The notes below the pieces were generated by a model. The model saw only the letters and a program-made list of their open reading frames with translations. It did no database searches and was not told the origin of the DNA. Below, one piece after another: positions 22,539 through 35,531 of a stretch of DNA of 64,000 bases. The first letter of the stretch is position 1, and each line of letters opens with the position of its first letter. Source of the DNA: Brassica napus (Eukaryota; Streptophyta; Magnoliopsida; Brassicales; Brassicaceae); contig NC_063436.1 of assembly GCF_020379485.1 (NCBI RefSeq), forward strand, positions 12,975,389 through 13,039,388, written 5' to 3'. The translations under genes and the position numbers were made by a program.

Positions 22539-25246
22539 CTACTCCTGTACAAAAGCTTCATGGCTATCAATCTCTGCGTTGGTGAGCGTGAGCGTACGCT
22601 GAAGCTTCCGAGGAGAGAAAACCTCAACCTCTACAACAAATGTTGCTGTGACCGGGCGGTGATCAGAGAGTTTAATCTCACTTCTTCTGTAACTCATAAG
22701 CTTCATTCCTTTCCCATACCATATAATGCGATCACACCTGAACAAACATTTAGTTTTAAAATATACATACCATATTTAAAAGGTCTGTAATGAGTATGTG
22801 AGAGCAGCATACCAGGCTGGTGTTCGTTTCCCTGACTTGGGATCGTTTCCTCTGTAAATTTCCGAATCTATTTCGTATTTGTAAGTTGGTGAAAAATCTA
22901 GATTTCCTTCTGACCATCCCTCGAATACACGCCCTTGTCTCATTTCTCTTGCAAGCTACCAAAGATTGATACTATAAGAGTGTAATAAAATATGATCTTG
23001 ATCAAAGGCAATTTGATTATCCATATTTAGTGAAAATGTACCTGGTCCTTCTCAGCTAACTTCTTCCAATCTTTTCTTGCAATAAGCTCATGTGTCTTCT
23101 TATACGATAAGTTAATCCGATAATTCAAATCCCCTAGCCAGATTATTCTTCTGTAGAACATTAACATTTTTCTTGCTAAAGTTAATATCAATAATATTTA
23201 TTTCTTGAATGTGAAATCAAGAAAAAAACATACTCATGATCACGGATGCTTCTTGGAACTCTTGTTGCATTAAGAGAATGAGGATGAAACTGGGTTCTTC
23301 TATGAATATCGCTTACATCAGCGTTTCTTTTTCTATGATCTCCATCTTTTTCCCCTGACGCTAGATGCGTGCAGACAAAACAAAACGGTGTCTGATACAC
23401 TGACATGCTCACGGAGACAGCTCCCTGTAAAGGTCATAATCACTTTATCACAATCCGCAAATGCATTCCCAAAATCAAGTTTAAGTAAGAGAAGTAATGA
23501 TGAAGACCTTGTTACCAATGTAACCCATAACGCCAACACCAACAGTAGACACACTGAGATTACGTATATGCTTCCTCAAGCTCCTCCGAACCCATACGGT
23601 TAAGAAAACTCCAACCATCTGTTTGCTAACGATCCGTACATACGACGGTTTCCTCACGTTCATGAGAGGCTTGAAGTCTATATCAGTTAGCAGAGGCGTC
23701 TTCTTCCCTGATGTTGCGGTTGCTTTGAAAGAGCTGTAATTCTTAACCGGCTTCAGTGAAGACTTGTAGGAACAACGCCTTTCCCTAACATGTTGGTTCA
23801 ACAATCTCAATGGAGGTTCTGGCCAGCTCAGCCCAACTCTCTCTGAGTAACTAAACCACCGGTTTAAACTCTTGGCACGTTTGGAACCAGTGTCATCAAG
23901 CTGCACTGACAATAACCTGTCCAGCGTCTTTGGCGATGAGAACTGCCTCTGGAGATACTCTTGTCTCGGCAAGCATGATCTCTTATCGTAATTAGTGTTT
24001 ACAATACCGTCCTCAATTTCGAAATCTTCATCAACCGGATGAATAACATTGCAAGTAAACATATCTTCTACTACATCAGAGACCTCCTCTTCGAATGGTT
24101 TAAACTTGGACGGAGAAGGAGGATCACTGTAACTTATGATCTTTAACTTGCTCGGTCTTATCCTGTTTAAAGCGTCACGTATGGTATCCTCCCATTTAGA
24201 AACAGGCTTGTCGTCTTCAACACCAAAAATGTTTCCAGCATTCAGTGGAACAATTTCCTGAAGACTGAGTAAAAAAACAAAACAGTGAAGTAAGGTCATT
24301 TATAATGAGACATGAACACATGATCGGTCCTAGACAAAGCCAAATGAAACATTCGTTTATAACCCCCAAATTTTTCGAAGAAAATTACATAGACAACCCT
24401 CAAATTTGTCAAAAAAATTTTTTATTGAAACTTTTAATAAATCGCATAAAACCCCTATAATCTTAGGGCCGCCTTGCAGGAACGTACCCAAGAACATAAA
24501 TGTCAGCAGGTTCAATGGTATCTACCCAACCATCAATATCCAAGTCCTTTGGTGGAACTCTTCCTCCAACATTCCAAGTCCCAACACAGATTCTAGCTAC
24601 ATCAAAACATACATTAAAGTTAAGACACAACACAAGAAAGTAGCAGAGAGACATCTCAAACATAGGAAAAAAAATGAACCTGACTGATTTGGTGTCCATA
24701 TACTGATTCCTAAACGTTTCTGAGTTCCTTCTTCTCAGCTCTGGTTGTGCATCTAAAAATATATAAAAATGGCCGATGATTCTTGACATGGATAAAGATT
24801 TAAAGACATTTGAAACAGAGCACAATACCATCAGTGTCAAGAAGACCTTCTTCGATTCCTGAAACTCGAGATCGGAACATAGTTTTCTTTAGATTTCAGA
24901 AAATTGTGTACAGAGAGATTTGAGAAACCACTGACCTTCGGTTTCAGAATCATCAGCACAATCACTGTCTTCTTGATCTTCATCGTCACTTTCAGGGGCA
25001 AGGTCGGATTCAGTGTTTGGAATGTTAAACCATTTACGGAGAAGAAGACGAGCCGGATAGAGCTGTAAGCATGACGACGAAACCGGAGAACAGCAGAGCG
25101 TAGCCCAACTCCTCTGGCGAATATCCAAAATTAGAGATAAAGCGTTAATTCCAAGAAATGGAAACAGAGGAGAGAAGATGGAAAAAAAAAAGAAACAGTG
25201 ATCGATGTACCTCTGTTCGCCGGAACTGTGATCTACCTGGTGACAT
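22539..25246 (-). CDS. Type I inositol polyphosphate 5-phosphatase (IP5P1/IP5P2-like)
   Basis: Ten exons on the minus strand (25246-25211, 25113-24936, 24858-24829, 24752-24680, 24592-24488, 24264-23508, 23424-23234, 23150-23042, 22955-22813, 22737-22539) give 606 residues in one frame. These enzymes remove the 5-phosphate from inositol phosphates and some phosphoinositides and so damp signalling. The catalytic domain begins RICVGTWNVGG; the two signature motifs are WLGDLNYR (461-468) and PAWCDR (539-544). The N-terminal WATLCCSP, LRKWFN and RRRNSETFRNQYMDTK stretches and the EIVPLNAGNIFG segment resemble Arabidopsis IP5P1 (At1g34120), and less certainly IP5P2. The 36-base first exon (MSPGRSQFRRTE) was chosen because it matches the IP5P1 start pattern RSRRTE; a methionine at 25128 within the intron is the alternative. 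Confidence 0.92.
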
Positions 25247-27768
25247 TAAGACGTGTAATCAAAAACCAGAAGGTTACAGAGGTGCTAAGGATGTAGAGGG
25301 GGAAGGAGAAGACGGTTGAGGAGTATTAACGACCATTGTTGAGAGAGAGAGAGAGAGAGGCAATGCTGATGATGCTGTGAAATGTTGGTTTTGACTTTTT
25401 GTAATTTTAAAAAGTAAACGTAGGATGAAGTCGTGAGTGAGTAGATAATCTTCTGGAATCAGCCGGCGTTTTGGATTTGAATAAAGGCTAAAAAGGTTGA
25501 CTCGCAATTTTCTCCTAAGCAGTGAGTGTTGTGGCATTCGGTTATTGGGTTAAAAGGTTTAGATTATTCGGATTTCTTAATTTTTTTGGAGTTTTAGAAA
25601 ATAAATAGAAAGCAAATTGCGGAAGGTAGATATCGGTCTCAACAAACAACAAATTTAATAGGGTAAACAAATTTAAGAGGCAAGAGATTATGGTTACAAC
25701 GAAGCGCGAATACAAGATGAGGAAAATGAATAAAACAAATCGGAAAGGAAAGTCGATAGAAGTAGAACAGGTAGTGAGTGATAAGGTGTAAGAAATGGGC
25801 ATATTGGCTTTATTTTTCTTTGAGTCTTCTTCCTCTTTTATAGATTTTTTTTTCCACCATTCCTCTCGAATGGCCATTTCTTAAGCCGTCATTATCTCTA
25901 GAAGTTCATGTAGTCATCAGTGGGTTGATGACAGCTAAGTTTAAAAATAAAAATCTAAATAAAAAAACATTTGTAAATTAAAATCTCTATAAATTAATAA
26001 AATTTCAAAGTCCTTACATTATTAATTTATAGAGATATTAATTTACAAAAGTTTTTTTATTTAGATTTTTTATTTTAAGATATAATTATTCTAAGATAAG
26101 AAAAATATTTGATTTTAGTACATAGACATTAAAGACATTCACGTTTTTAAATTTGATTTTAGTACATAGACATTAAAGACATTCACCATATAATTATTTT
26201 ACTAAATAAAAAATTATTTATATTTTATATAATTTAGTCAAACATATAGAAATAGTCTTTTTTATTAGTTTATAAAATCAGTTAGGCATGAACATTGGCT
26301 ATCCATTTAGGTACATGTTGTTCCTTTCAGTTATCATTTTTTTTTTGAAATTAGGCTCCGCTTGAATATTATAAATTTATATGTGGGTTTTGAGTTGAAT
26401 CTTTCTCAGTCTAGATGAGTTCGGTTCTGATGTATAAGAACCTAAAAATATCTAAATAACATCTTTGTTGCCAACATCTGGTTTCTCCAACCACCCAATT
26501 TCATATGTTCATATCTGAATACAAAAATCACTTTCACCCATTTCATAATTAGCATTTTATGAGCTCCACCACCTAACCTATAGTTTGAGGAGGTTTCTGG
26601 TCTACAAGTTTTCATTTTCTAGAGCTCGGTCTAGTAGACATCTTAGTTGAGTATGTCTTCTTTTCCTTACCCAAGACGACATCATATTTTAAGAATAAGG
26701 AAATTCAATCCTTCCAAAGGCAGTAATTATTTGGTTAAAAGGCAAAAAGAAGATGTTACATCTCCTTTTTTTTTTGATGGTGTCATGTTATCTCACTGAA
26801 GTCACCAATCATGAATCATGGTCTATCTCAAGAAGATGCGCAAGCGTAAGATGTTCCAAAACTTGGTCCACATGTTCAAACACTTTTTCGTCCATAAAAT
26901 TGTCATATAATTTTTTCCTATCAGTGACTGCTTCTATATCAATTATTAGTTATTACATATGTTTGAGAGTAAATACATTATTTAACAATGATCTTAAAAG
27001 TGACAACGACCACTAAAAATAATTATGTTGAACTTTTTTCTCGAGTAAGTTTGAAACCAATGTATAAGAATATCCACATTTTTAATCTCATTTATACTGA
27101 CTATAAGTTTGGTTTATATAGTTTTATTTGTGGGAAAATTCAGTTCTATAACAAATTTTCTACCACTTTTCAAATTTTACCCTATGATAACCATTTTCAT
27201 AAATACATTATGTTTTGGATGAAAAAGACTAAACTAACCCTTCTAAATCATTTAAAATGTTTAAAATAATTTATAAAACATTTGTATGTCAATCCCAACC
27301 CCTTAGTACTAAACCCTAAACAAGAATCATTAATCCCTAAATTCAAATGTTAGGGTATTTTTGATTGATTGTATTTTTTGAAAAATGGTAGCCAATTTAC
27401 GGTATTTCAAGAAATTTCTATTTATTTTTCAGTTACATATTTTATTTCATTTAGTTTATTTTTCATACTTGATAATTTTATTTAATATTTAAACATCAAA
27501 CTTGGTAAAAGTAAAATTAAATTAAATCTATGCTTTTCTTGTAAGATTATTTCAAAGGGAAAACATCGATCCCATCGATTTCGTTGACTAGTTTTCATCT
27601 GCACCTTCAGTTTTATTTATATTTCTTCTGAGTTAATTTCAATATCTATTTTTATCCTATTTAAAGTGTATTTATTCTGAGTTAATGGCAAAGAAGCATA
27701 TTGTATTTCATAGGAGTGTAAGAAAAAAAGTATTTCTTTTGTTGTTAAGAATTTTCTCATTTTCAGCC
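25247..27768. other. Intergenic region with a foldback element
   Basis: Promoter of the 5-phosphatase on the right side, with CT-rich leader-like sequence to about 25350. Then AT-rich DNA with a foldback at 25949-26070, a short tandem duplication of GATTTTAGTACATAGACATT units at 26111-26185, and worn repeat DNA to 27500. No gene recognised. Confidence 0.5.
25949..26070. mobile_element. Foldback (MITE-like) element
   Basis: Two near-complementary arms of about 50 bases (25949-25999 and 26020-26070), each containing CTCTATAAATTAATA or its complement, separated by about 20 bases. Similar CTCTATAAAT/ATTTATAGAT sequence occurs near 62150-62240. Confidence 0.65.
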
Positions 27769-28147
27769 ATGAGACTCAGTGTTATGTTAATGGTTTCTTG
27801 TGTTCTCACATTTCTCATTTTAAATAATGAAGGTAATTTTTGTTCTATTCAGTGTTTATCAAAATAAATTTTACAATCTACTAATCTTTTGAGCTTGATA
27901 TAATGCAGTAGAGGTGGAAGCCGGCATGAGAAAACTTGGCTGCGATACATTACCAAGCAATTATTTTGGAACATGCGGAAAAAATGGAATTAATTTATGT
28001 GTAGAAGACGTAAAAAAAATGATTGTCAAAAATACTGGAAAAGCTTTGCCAAAAGGTTATGGAGTACGTTGTGACAAATGTATTGATCAAGCTCCCAAGC
28101 CAGGTTATGCTCGCATGCATCAATGTGTATGTAAATATGATTGCTAA
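27769..28147 (+). CDS. Defensin-like (DEFL) cysteine-rich secreted peptide
   Basis: Two exons, 27769-27832 and 27909-28147, give 100 residues. The intron lies just after the signal peptide, the classic layout for plant DEFL genes. Residues 1-20 (MRLSVMLMVSCVLTFLILNN) are the signal peptide. The mature part has eight cysteines at 33, 44, 52, 76, 79, 94, 96 and 100, ending CVCKYDC, enough for four disulfides. An upstream in-frame methionine at 27685 would add 28 residues ahead of the signal peptide, so I prefer 27769. DEFL peptides act in defence or reproduction; no specific role can be read here. Arabidopsis also has, from memory, a DEFL gene just before RPS18C (At4g09795), which would make this a syntenic copy. 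Confidence 0.82.
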
Positions 28148-28363
28148 ATTTTAAAATATCTATATAAGCATAATCTCTTTACTAATAAAGACATGAGATC
28201 ATTGTAATCAAGAGTTTTTTGGCGTAGATCTGGCTGGAAAAACAGCTCATGTCTTACTAATAACTTTCCAAGTTATACTAATAACTTTCCAAGTTATATT
28301 GGTTATGGTTCTAAATAAATATAAATTTGAGCTAATAATATCCAAATTCTAGTAACCTTATAT

Positions 28364-28523
<160 letters not shown>

Positions 28524-29137
28524 TTTTTTTCCTCTTATGTGATTGTGTATGTGGGTAAGGAATATTGGTCAATGAATGTATCAAAACATGAAACATACAC
28601 ATAAGAAAATTGACAAAATAATTCATATTTTATAGAACCAAAATGGCTTGTTAAGATTTTTTTGTTTCAATTTTAAAAGTTGAAGATTGAAATGACATAC
28701 TTAACATTGGGTTATTTAGAAATTGTATATATGTTAATCTCGATTAAATAACTTACTTAAGCATATACATTTTAAATAAGATTAAGAACTGAATCAAGAA
28801 CTAAAAAAGTTGTTCAATGTAATTCATAATTTAAAAAACAAATTTAAAGTAAGTTTTCTTTCTTCACTTAGGATCATCTAATACATGTTTCAAGTTTTTT
28901 TTGTTCACGTACATGTTTCAAGTCATGACCATTCATTTGGTTTGTATCACACATTAGAATGGGTTATAACCATTTTGGGATATCAACTTTTGTTATTGAT
29001 ATCTATAAAAAAGATTCATGACCAAGTTCCCATTTTTTGGCTTCTACATGGAAGATTAGTGTGTGTGTTTTTTTTTAAGAATGAGAAACAATTTAGCTCT
29101 TGATTAATTTTAAACTTATTTAAAACATTTTAAATTG

Positions 29138-30058
29138 AGATAAAAGCTATAATTTTAAGTGAGCCATTTAATTACGTTATTCTAGTCCTTAATCTTTATT
29201 CTATTCCTCAATTTTTAAGAATGAGAAACAACTATTTAGCTCTTGTTTTATGTTGATCAAGCCATTTTTATCCGTCAAAGATAACTGTTAAACATTACTA
29301 ATATAACTAAATGATTGACTTTTCACAGTACATACTAAATTGATATGGTCAACAAAAAGACGATAATAACCTTCATCTTTGAGATTCATGGCGATGGAGA
29401 TGCCTATCTATAGGTGAATGAGTGCGAAGAAGCTGAAAGAGGTGGTGATTGGGAATAAATGAAAGTGGTGGAAACATGTTTTCAGAAAATGAATGTGAAC
29501 GATAATGGCGAACTCTTAGTGTTGATTGAATGTGTTACAATGAGTTTTTCTTGGACATAAATCGCAGAACATGGAAGTCAAGAGGACGATGTTTCAGAGA
29601 TAAAAGTTATGATTTTTAAGTGAGCCATTTAATTACATTATTCTAGTCCTCAATCTTTATTCTAGTCCTCAATTTTTAAGAATGAGAAACAACTATTTAG
29701 CTCTTGTTTTGTGTTGATCAAGCCATTTCTGTTCGTCAAAGGTAACCGTTAAACATTACTAATATAAATAAATAATTGACTTTTCACAATACATACTAAA
29801 TTGATTTGGTCAACAAAAAGACGATAATAACCTTCATCTTTGAGATGCATGGCGATGGAGATGCCTCTCTATAGGTGAATGAGTGCAAAGAAGCTGAAAG
29901 AGGTGGTGATTAGGAATAAATGAAAGTGGTGGAAACATGTTTTCTGAGAATGAATGTGAACGATAATGGCAAACTCTTAGTGTTGATTGAATGTGTTACA
30001 ATGAGTTTTTTCTTGGACAGAAATCATATAACAGGGAAGTCAAGAGGACGATGTTTCA
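29138..30058. repeat. ~460-bp direct tandem duplication
   Basis: Two adjacent copies (about 29138-29597 and 29598-30058), each starting GAGATAAAAGYTATRATTTT and ending in AAGAGGACGATGTTTCAGAG, about 95% alike by eye. No coding gene is evident. The unit could belong to an unclassified transposable element. Confidence 0.85.
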
Positions 30059-30959
30059 GAGAGACGAACTTTGGTTCTTTGCTTCAGCCGTATTAAGGTT
30101 AGAGTCGACATCCATCTCATCGGGCCGAATACACCTTCAAAATACGGAGCCCAATCATGCATTACGCAACCAAAGCCCACGATCACAAAGTTTTAATAAA
30201 ACGGTGTGTTTTTCTCAGATGGACATGTGTCAGCTTGCTGGGTATCCATATTCAATAATGGGGAACACCACCAAAAGCTCAACAATGGGAGCACTATCAA
30301 ATATTCAGTAATGTGGCACACCACAAAATCTATCACAAAGAAGATTTTCACCAGATTTTGACCAGCGTAAACACACAAAATTTTCAACAAGGCGGCTCAT
30401 AAGGAACAACAAAACATATAGTTCAATATTGATTTTTAACTGAAAATAAAGAAGAAATTTTGCAAAATTATGAACAAGATAATTCTGATGGTGAAACTGT
30501 ATAAGCTTCCTCAAAATGTTCAACAAACTTCATTACATGGTCTAGATATTAAAAATTATTTTGAAACTCATCAAATTTCACATACTCTGAGACCTTGAGA
30601 TATATTCAATATATGGAGAGTTCCACAAAGAATATTTATAAATTTAATGAAAATAGTTGAAATTACTGAGATGACGAAAATTAAATATGTTTAAGTTGTG
30701 TTTCATTATTCTATTTTATGTAATAAATTATTATATTTTATTATTGTTATGTATCTTGTTTAATACATTTTTTATATTTAGTTATGATGTGCTCTTATTT
30801 CATGTTTAAATGTGTAGGCTTTTCGTCTATGTTAGATGCAATTACAAATTATTCACAAACTTAAGTTAGGAAGAGAGAATTAAAATGAGGGATTTACAAA
30901 ATGAACTATTTGCGGAATTAATAGTTAAAAAGCGTCCGTGCAAACTGAGGGAAGGTTGG

Positions 30960-31870
30960 GATGGATAAATATTTGTCGTCGACTACAACAAAATGATGAT
31001 GCTTGTGATCTTTAGTTAAAAATGTCACTAGGATGTTTCAACACAGTGTGTGATACACTGCTAACAAATATGGTCCATAACCAACATTAAATGTAAACAT
31101 TGAAGGAAGTATGACTATGTTTATACATATATATGAGCATAACAAAGTTCAAAAAGATGTTGGTTTGAGATTTGACAGAAATGAAGAGACAATTTAAAGA
31201 AAAATTATGGAACTTCTTACGACAACTGAACGTTTGGCATGCAATTATATAATAACACCAAAAATGCAAGAGTTATACCAAATTCTAAAATGACTTCAAC
31301 CGGATCGAACATATTATCTGTTTTTCAGCGGATTTGTTGACGTTACTGATGGGACTCATGTATTCGTAAAAGTAAAGCATGAGTTACAATGAATGTTGGA
31401 ATCAACTTGATAATGTATCAATGAATATCATGGCGATATGTGACTTGAATATGTTATTCACATATATAGAGAGTGGAGCACCATGATCATGTCACGATAC
31501 AATTGTTTTGACAATGGCACATCAAAGCAATTATGAGTTTTCTTTGCCTTCATTAGAGAAATATCATCTCTCATTGATTATGGATACACAAAGAGATATC
31601 ATATGTCTCATTTCAACTATGTTCTCTCTCCAAATAATAAATATGAACTAATCAATCGTTATCATATGTCTCTGCGTTCTATAATTGAGGGGACATTTGG
31701 AATTTGTGAAGAAAAAAATAGAGAATCTTTCAAAAAATTTAAGATATAGTATTCACATACAAAAGAAAATGGTTATAGAAATAGCGAGATTACTAACTTT
31801 ATATAAATCTCAATTTTCAGATAAAGATTTTGAATGTAATGCAACACACGAAAATAAACAATAGATATTT
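30960..31870 (+). pseudogene. Degenerate PIF/Harbinger transposase (HARBI1-like)
   Basis: Broken reading frames contain recognisable pieces of a plant Harbinger nuclease in the right order: CFNTVCDTLL, then DVTDGTHVFVKVK (first catalytic Asp region), then SRYNCFDNGTSKQL (second Asp region, degraded), then YHMSLRSIIEGTFGICE (the region of the catalytic Glu). Many stops and frameshifts interrupt it. I could not define the element ends. Confidence 0.75.
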
Positions 31871-32550
31871 TGAATGACATGAGTGATATGGAAACAATCA
31901 AGATAGCCTATAGAAAACAAATTGCACAAATAAAAGATAATATGCTAATCTGTTACGGGAAATCAAACTACTCAATGTTTTTTTTTGTATTGTATTGCAC
32001 TTGATCAGTTTAATATATGAATGTTAAATTTTATATTAAATCAGTTTTATTAATTATGATTACAAATAATAATAAAATTATTAGAAAATACTTTAAAAAA
32101 TTCAGTTTATTTTATATTAATATTTTATTAACATAACTAAAATATCTATTTTGTACCGGTTATTTATTTTAGCAATCAAAATTTATTATATACCAAACCA
32201 ATATTTTTCACCAGTCAACTATTATTTTGCATTGTTTGTTTTTTAAATCGTACTTTATTCCACATAACGCATAGATTATTGTTGAAATGTCATGTACTTT
32301 AATTTTATACAGCTTTTTATAATTATATATCATTATTCTTCGAGCAATAGTTTATTTTTGATACATAAATCTAAAATAATCAAAGTTTATATCTCGTTCA
32401 ACTTTTTTCTTCATAACTCTCCCAGCAAAAACATTTTTTTTCTAGAAAAAAAAGAAGAAGAAAATAGCACCTTTATTTATAAATCATCATCCTAAGGAAG
32501 GGCATAATGGTCTTTGACCATTACAGTATTGCGGAAGCCCTAATAATGAG

Positions 32551-32560
32551 GTATATATAC
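32551..32560 (+). promoter_or_regulatory. TATA box of RPS18
   Basis: GTATATATAC lies about 106 bases before the RPS18 start codon. It is preceded by GCCCTAATAATG, close to the AAACCCTAA telo-box found in plant ribosomal protein promoters. Confidence 0.6.
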
Positions 32561-32665
32561 AACTCGCCGAGAACACACTAGCAGACCTCCTCTCGTGTTT
32601 TAGCTTGCAGAGATCGTCACTTCTTGAAGGCGGCGGCTTCTCCTCACTCATCTCCGCTAATCACA

Positions 32666-33716
<1,051 letters not shown>

Positions 33717-34216
33717 GCAAGCCACATGTTTTGCTAGTTACTGCTGCTTTATTGGATATGCTTCATATGAACCGGCTTTGATTTTTTATGTTTCTGCTTC
33801 GAACTAGTTTATGTGTTGCTTTTGGATATTTGAAATAGTTTATGTCACTGTTGGATCTTCCAAATAGTTTGTGTGATACTTTTGGATCTTCTTGTCCTCT
33901 CTTATTATCTTTTCCATTGGTTACATCTGTTTTTACTCTCCATTGTTAGCGACCATGGATTTGAAGTGTTTACAGCATGAAAAATACTTATGATTTAAAT
34001 AAGTCATATTATAGAAAATAAAGGTAACAAATCATTTTGTTTACAGCAACTGTGGCACATATGTAAAGGCTAGTTCCTCGTATTGCAAAAAAATATAAAT
34101 TAAAATGCTAGGATATTTCAATATTCAGCTAAAAAAGAATACTAAAACATATGATGTATAAAAATGGTGCCATGTACGTAGCGAGATGACTCATCATCAA
34201 TTCTGCTTAACGCTTG
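33717..34216. other. 3' region between RPS18 and URGT5
   Basis: The two genes converge here. AT-rich, no extra gene seen. Confidence 0.6.
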
Positions 34217-35531
34217 CTAAGCTTTTAACCTTGGTCCTTCATCAGAATCATCTCCATTTTTCTGTTGGCGGGTTGTTGGAAGAGAATAGCTCTTCTTCTC
34301 CTTACCACCCGGCTTGGACGAGGCATTACCGTACCAAATCATCCCCAGCACTGCAATTATCATGCCGATAACCACGTGCAGGTTTAGACCATCTCTGTCA
34401 AAGAAGAAGAAGCCCATTATCAGCACCAAGATCGTCTTCATATGGCCCAGGACTTGGAACGACACCGCCGTGAATCTCCCAATGCAGATGAACTGGCTGA
34501 GGTTTGTGCCAATAGCTATTGTGCACGAGAGGGTTATAAACATCTGCACAAGCATCACAACTTAGTTATACAATACATTGCATAAGCAAAATGTAATTGA
34601 TTTGAGTGGGCAATTACCAGAGAGACAACGTTGTAGTCATACATGTCTACTCGTTTCTCTGTCAGCCAAAAGTCGAGAAATGGACCGACTATCAACAACG
34701 TTGCAGCTTGGGCTGGGGCAGTATGACCCAGTAGGTTGAATGAGGTAAGCGAGTACTTTCGCTGAAGATAATGAACATACTGCAATTAAAAAAAAAAACT
34801 TTATGTCAAGTACATTAGCTAAAAGAAGTTATGTTACATCGTAAAGCTCTGAGAACTTACGTATTGTTGCAAAGCAGTACTCCAGACAGCAACAAAAGCA
34901 GCAACGAAGCCTTTGGTGTTGACACTAACATCAGTAACAGTGCAAACACCAACACCCACAAGAACGAGTCCTATGCTAAGTTTGGTGTCTCTTGAGTAAC
35001 GAATCTTATCGAACACTACTTCCAACAAGCAAGCTACAGGAATCATGCTAAGCTTTGCAATCTGACAAATCAAAAAGAGGATTAAGACAGCGACAAAGAA
35101 TCAAACAGGTTTTTGCAAGAATCTTTACCTGATAAAACCCAACGGAGTTCCACATGAGACTAACATTCATCCCAACGATCGAAAAGTTTGCAAACAGAAT
35201 GAACTTAAGAAGCTCTGTGAAGGGAAGATGAGAAGGCTGGATGTAGCCTAGACATCTTAGAACAAGTGTCATCAGTGTCGTCGTTGCGAAATGTAGACCG
35301 GTCAAGGTTGTTGCTGCAGTGAAATGTAGACCGGTCAAGGTTGTTACATACACAAAGAAACGAAGAGAGATGAGATCAAAACAGAATTGAGATATTATTA
35401 CCAAAGCTAAAGCCGTAAGTAGCCATTAAAGCTTTATTGACAATGATGATTCCGACAGAAGTAACGACATTGAACATCCAGGCAGCGGCATCTACTGTTG
35501 ATTTCTTGTTTGCTTTACTACCAGGAGCCAT
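34217..35531 (-). CDS. URGT5: Golgi UDP-rhamnose/UDP-galactose transporter (URGT5-like)
   Basis: Five exons (35531-35402, 35313-35129, 35061-34861, 34779-34618, 34543-34217) give 334 residues. It is a multi-pass triose-phosphate-translocator-type nucleotide-sugar transporter that brings UDP-rhamnose and UDP-galactose into the Golgi lumen for cell-wall polysaccharide synthesis. Visible hallmarks are the first membrane helix [65 protein letters not shown] and [16 protein letters not shown], then a charged cytosolic tail (KPGGKEKKS...). Next to RPS18 it occupies the position of Arabidopsis At4g09810. The acceptor of exon 2 lies inside a 25-bp direct repeat (35288-35312 and 35321-35345). Confidence 0.93.
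35288..35345. repeat. 25-bp direct repeat at URGT5 exon 2 boundary
   Basis: Two identical 25-base copies, 35288-35312 and 35321-35345, are separated by eight bases that include the CTGCAG acceptor. One copy is the 5' end of exon 2; the other lies in intron 1. Confidence 0.95.

Noticed and set aside
25274..25877. Open frames upstream of the 5-phosphatase
   Set aside because: No family resemblance; they are in leader and promoter sequence.
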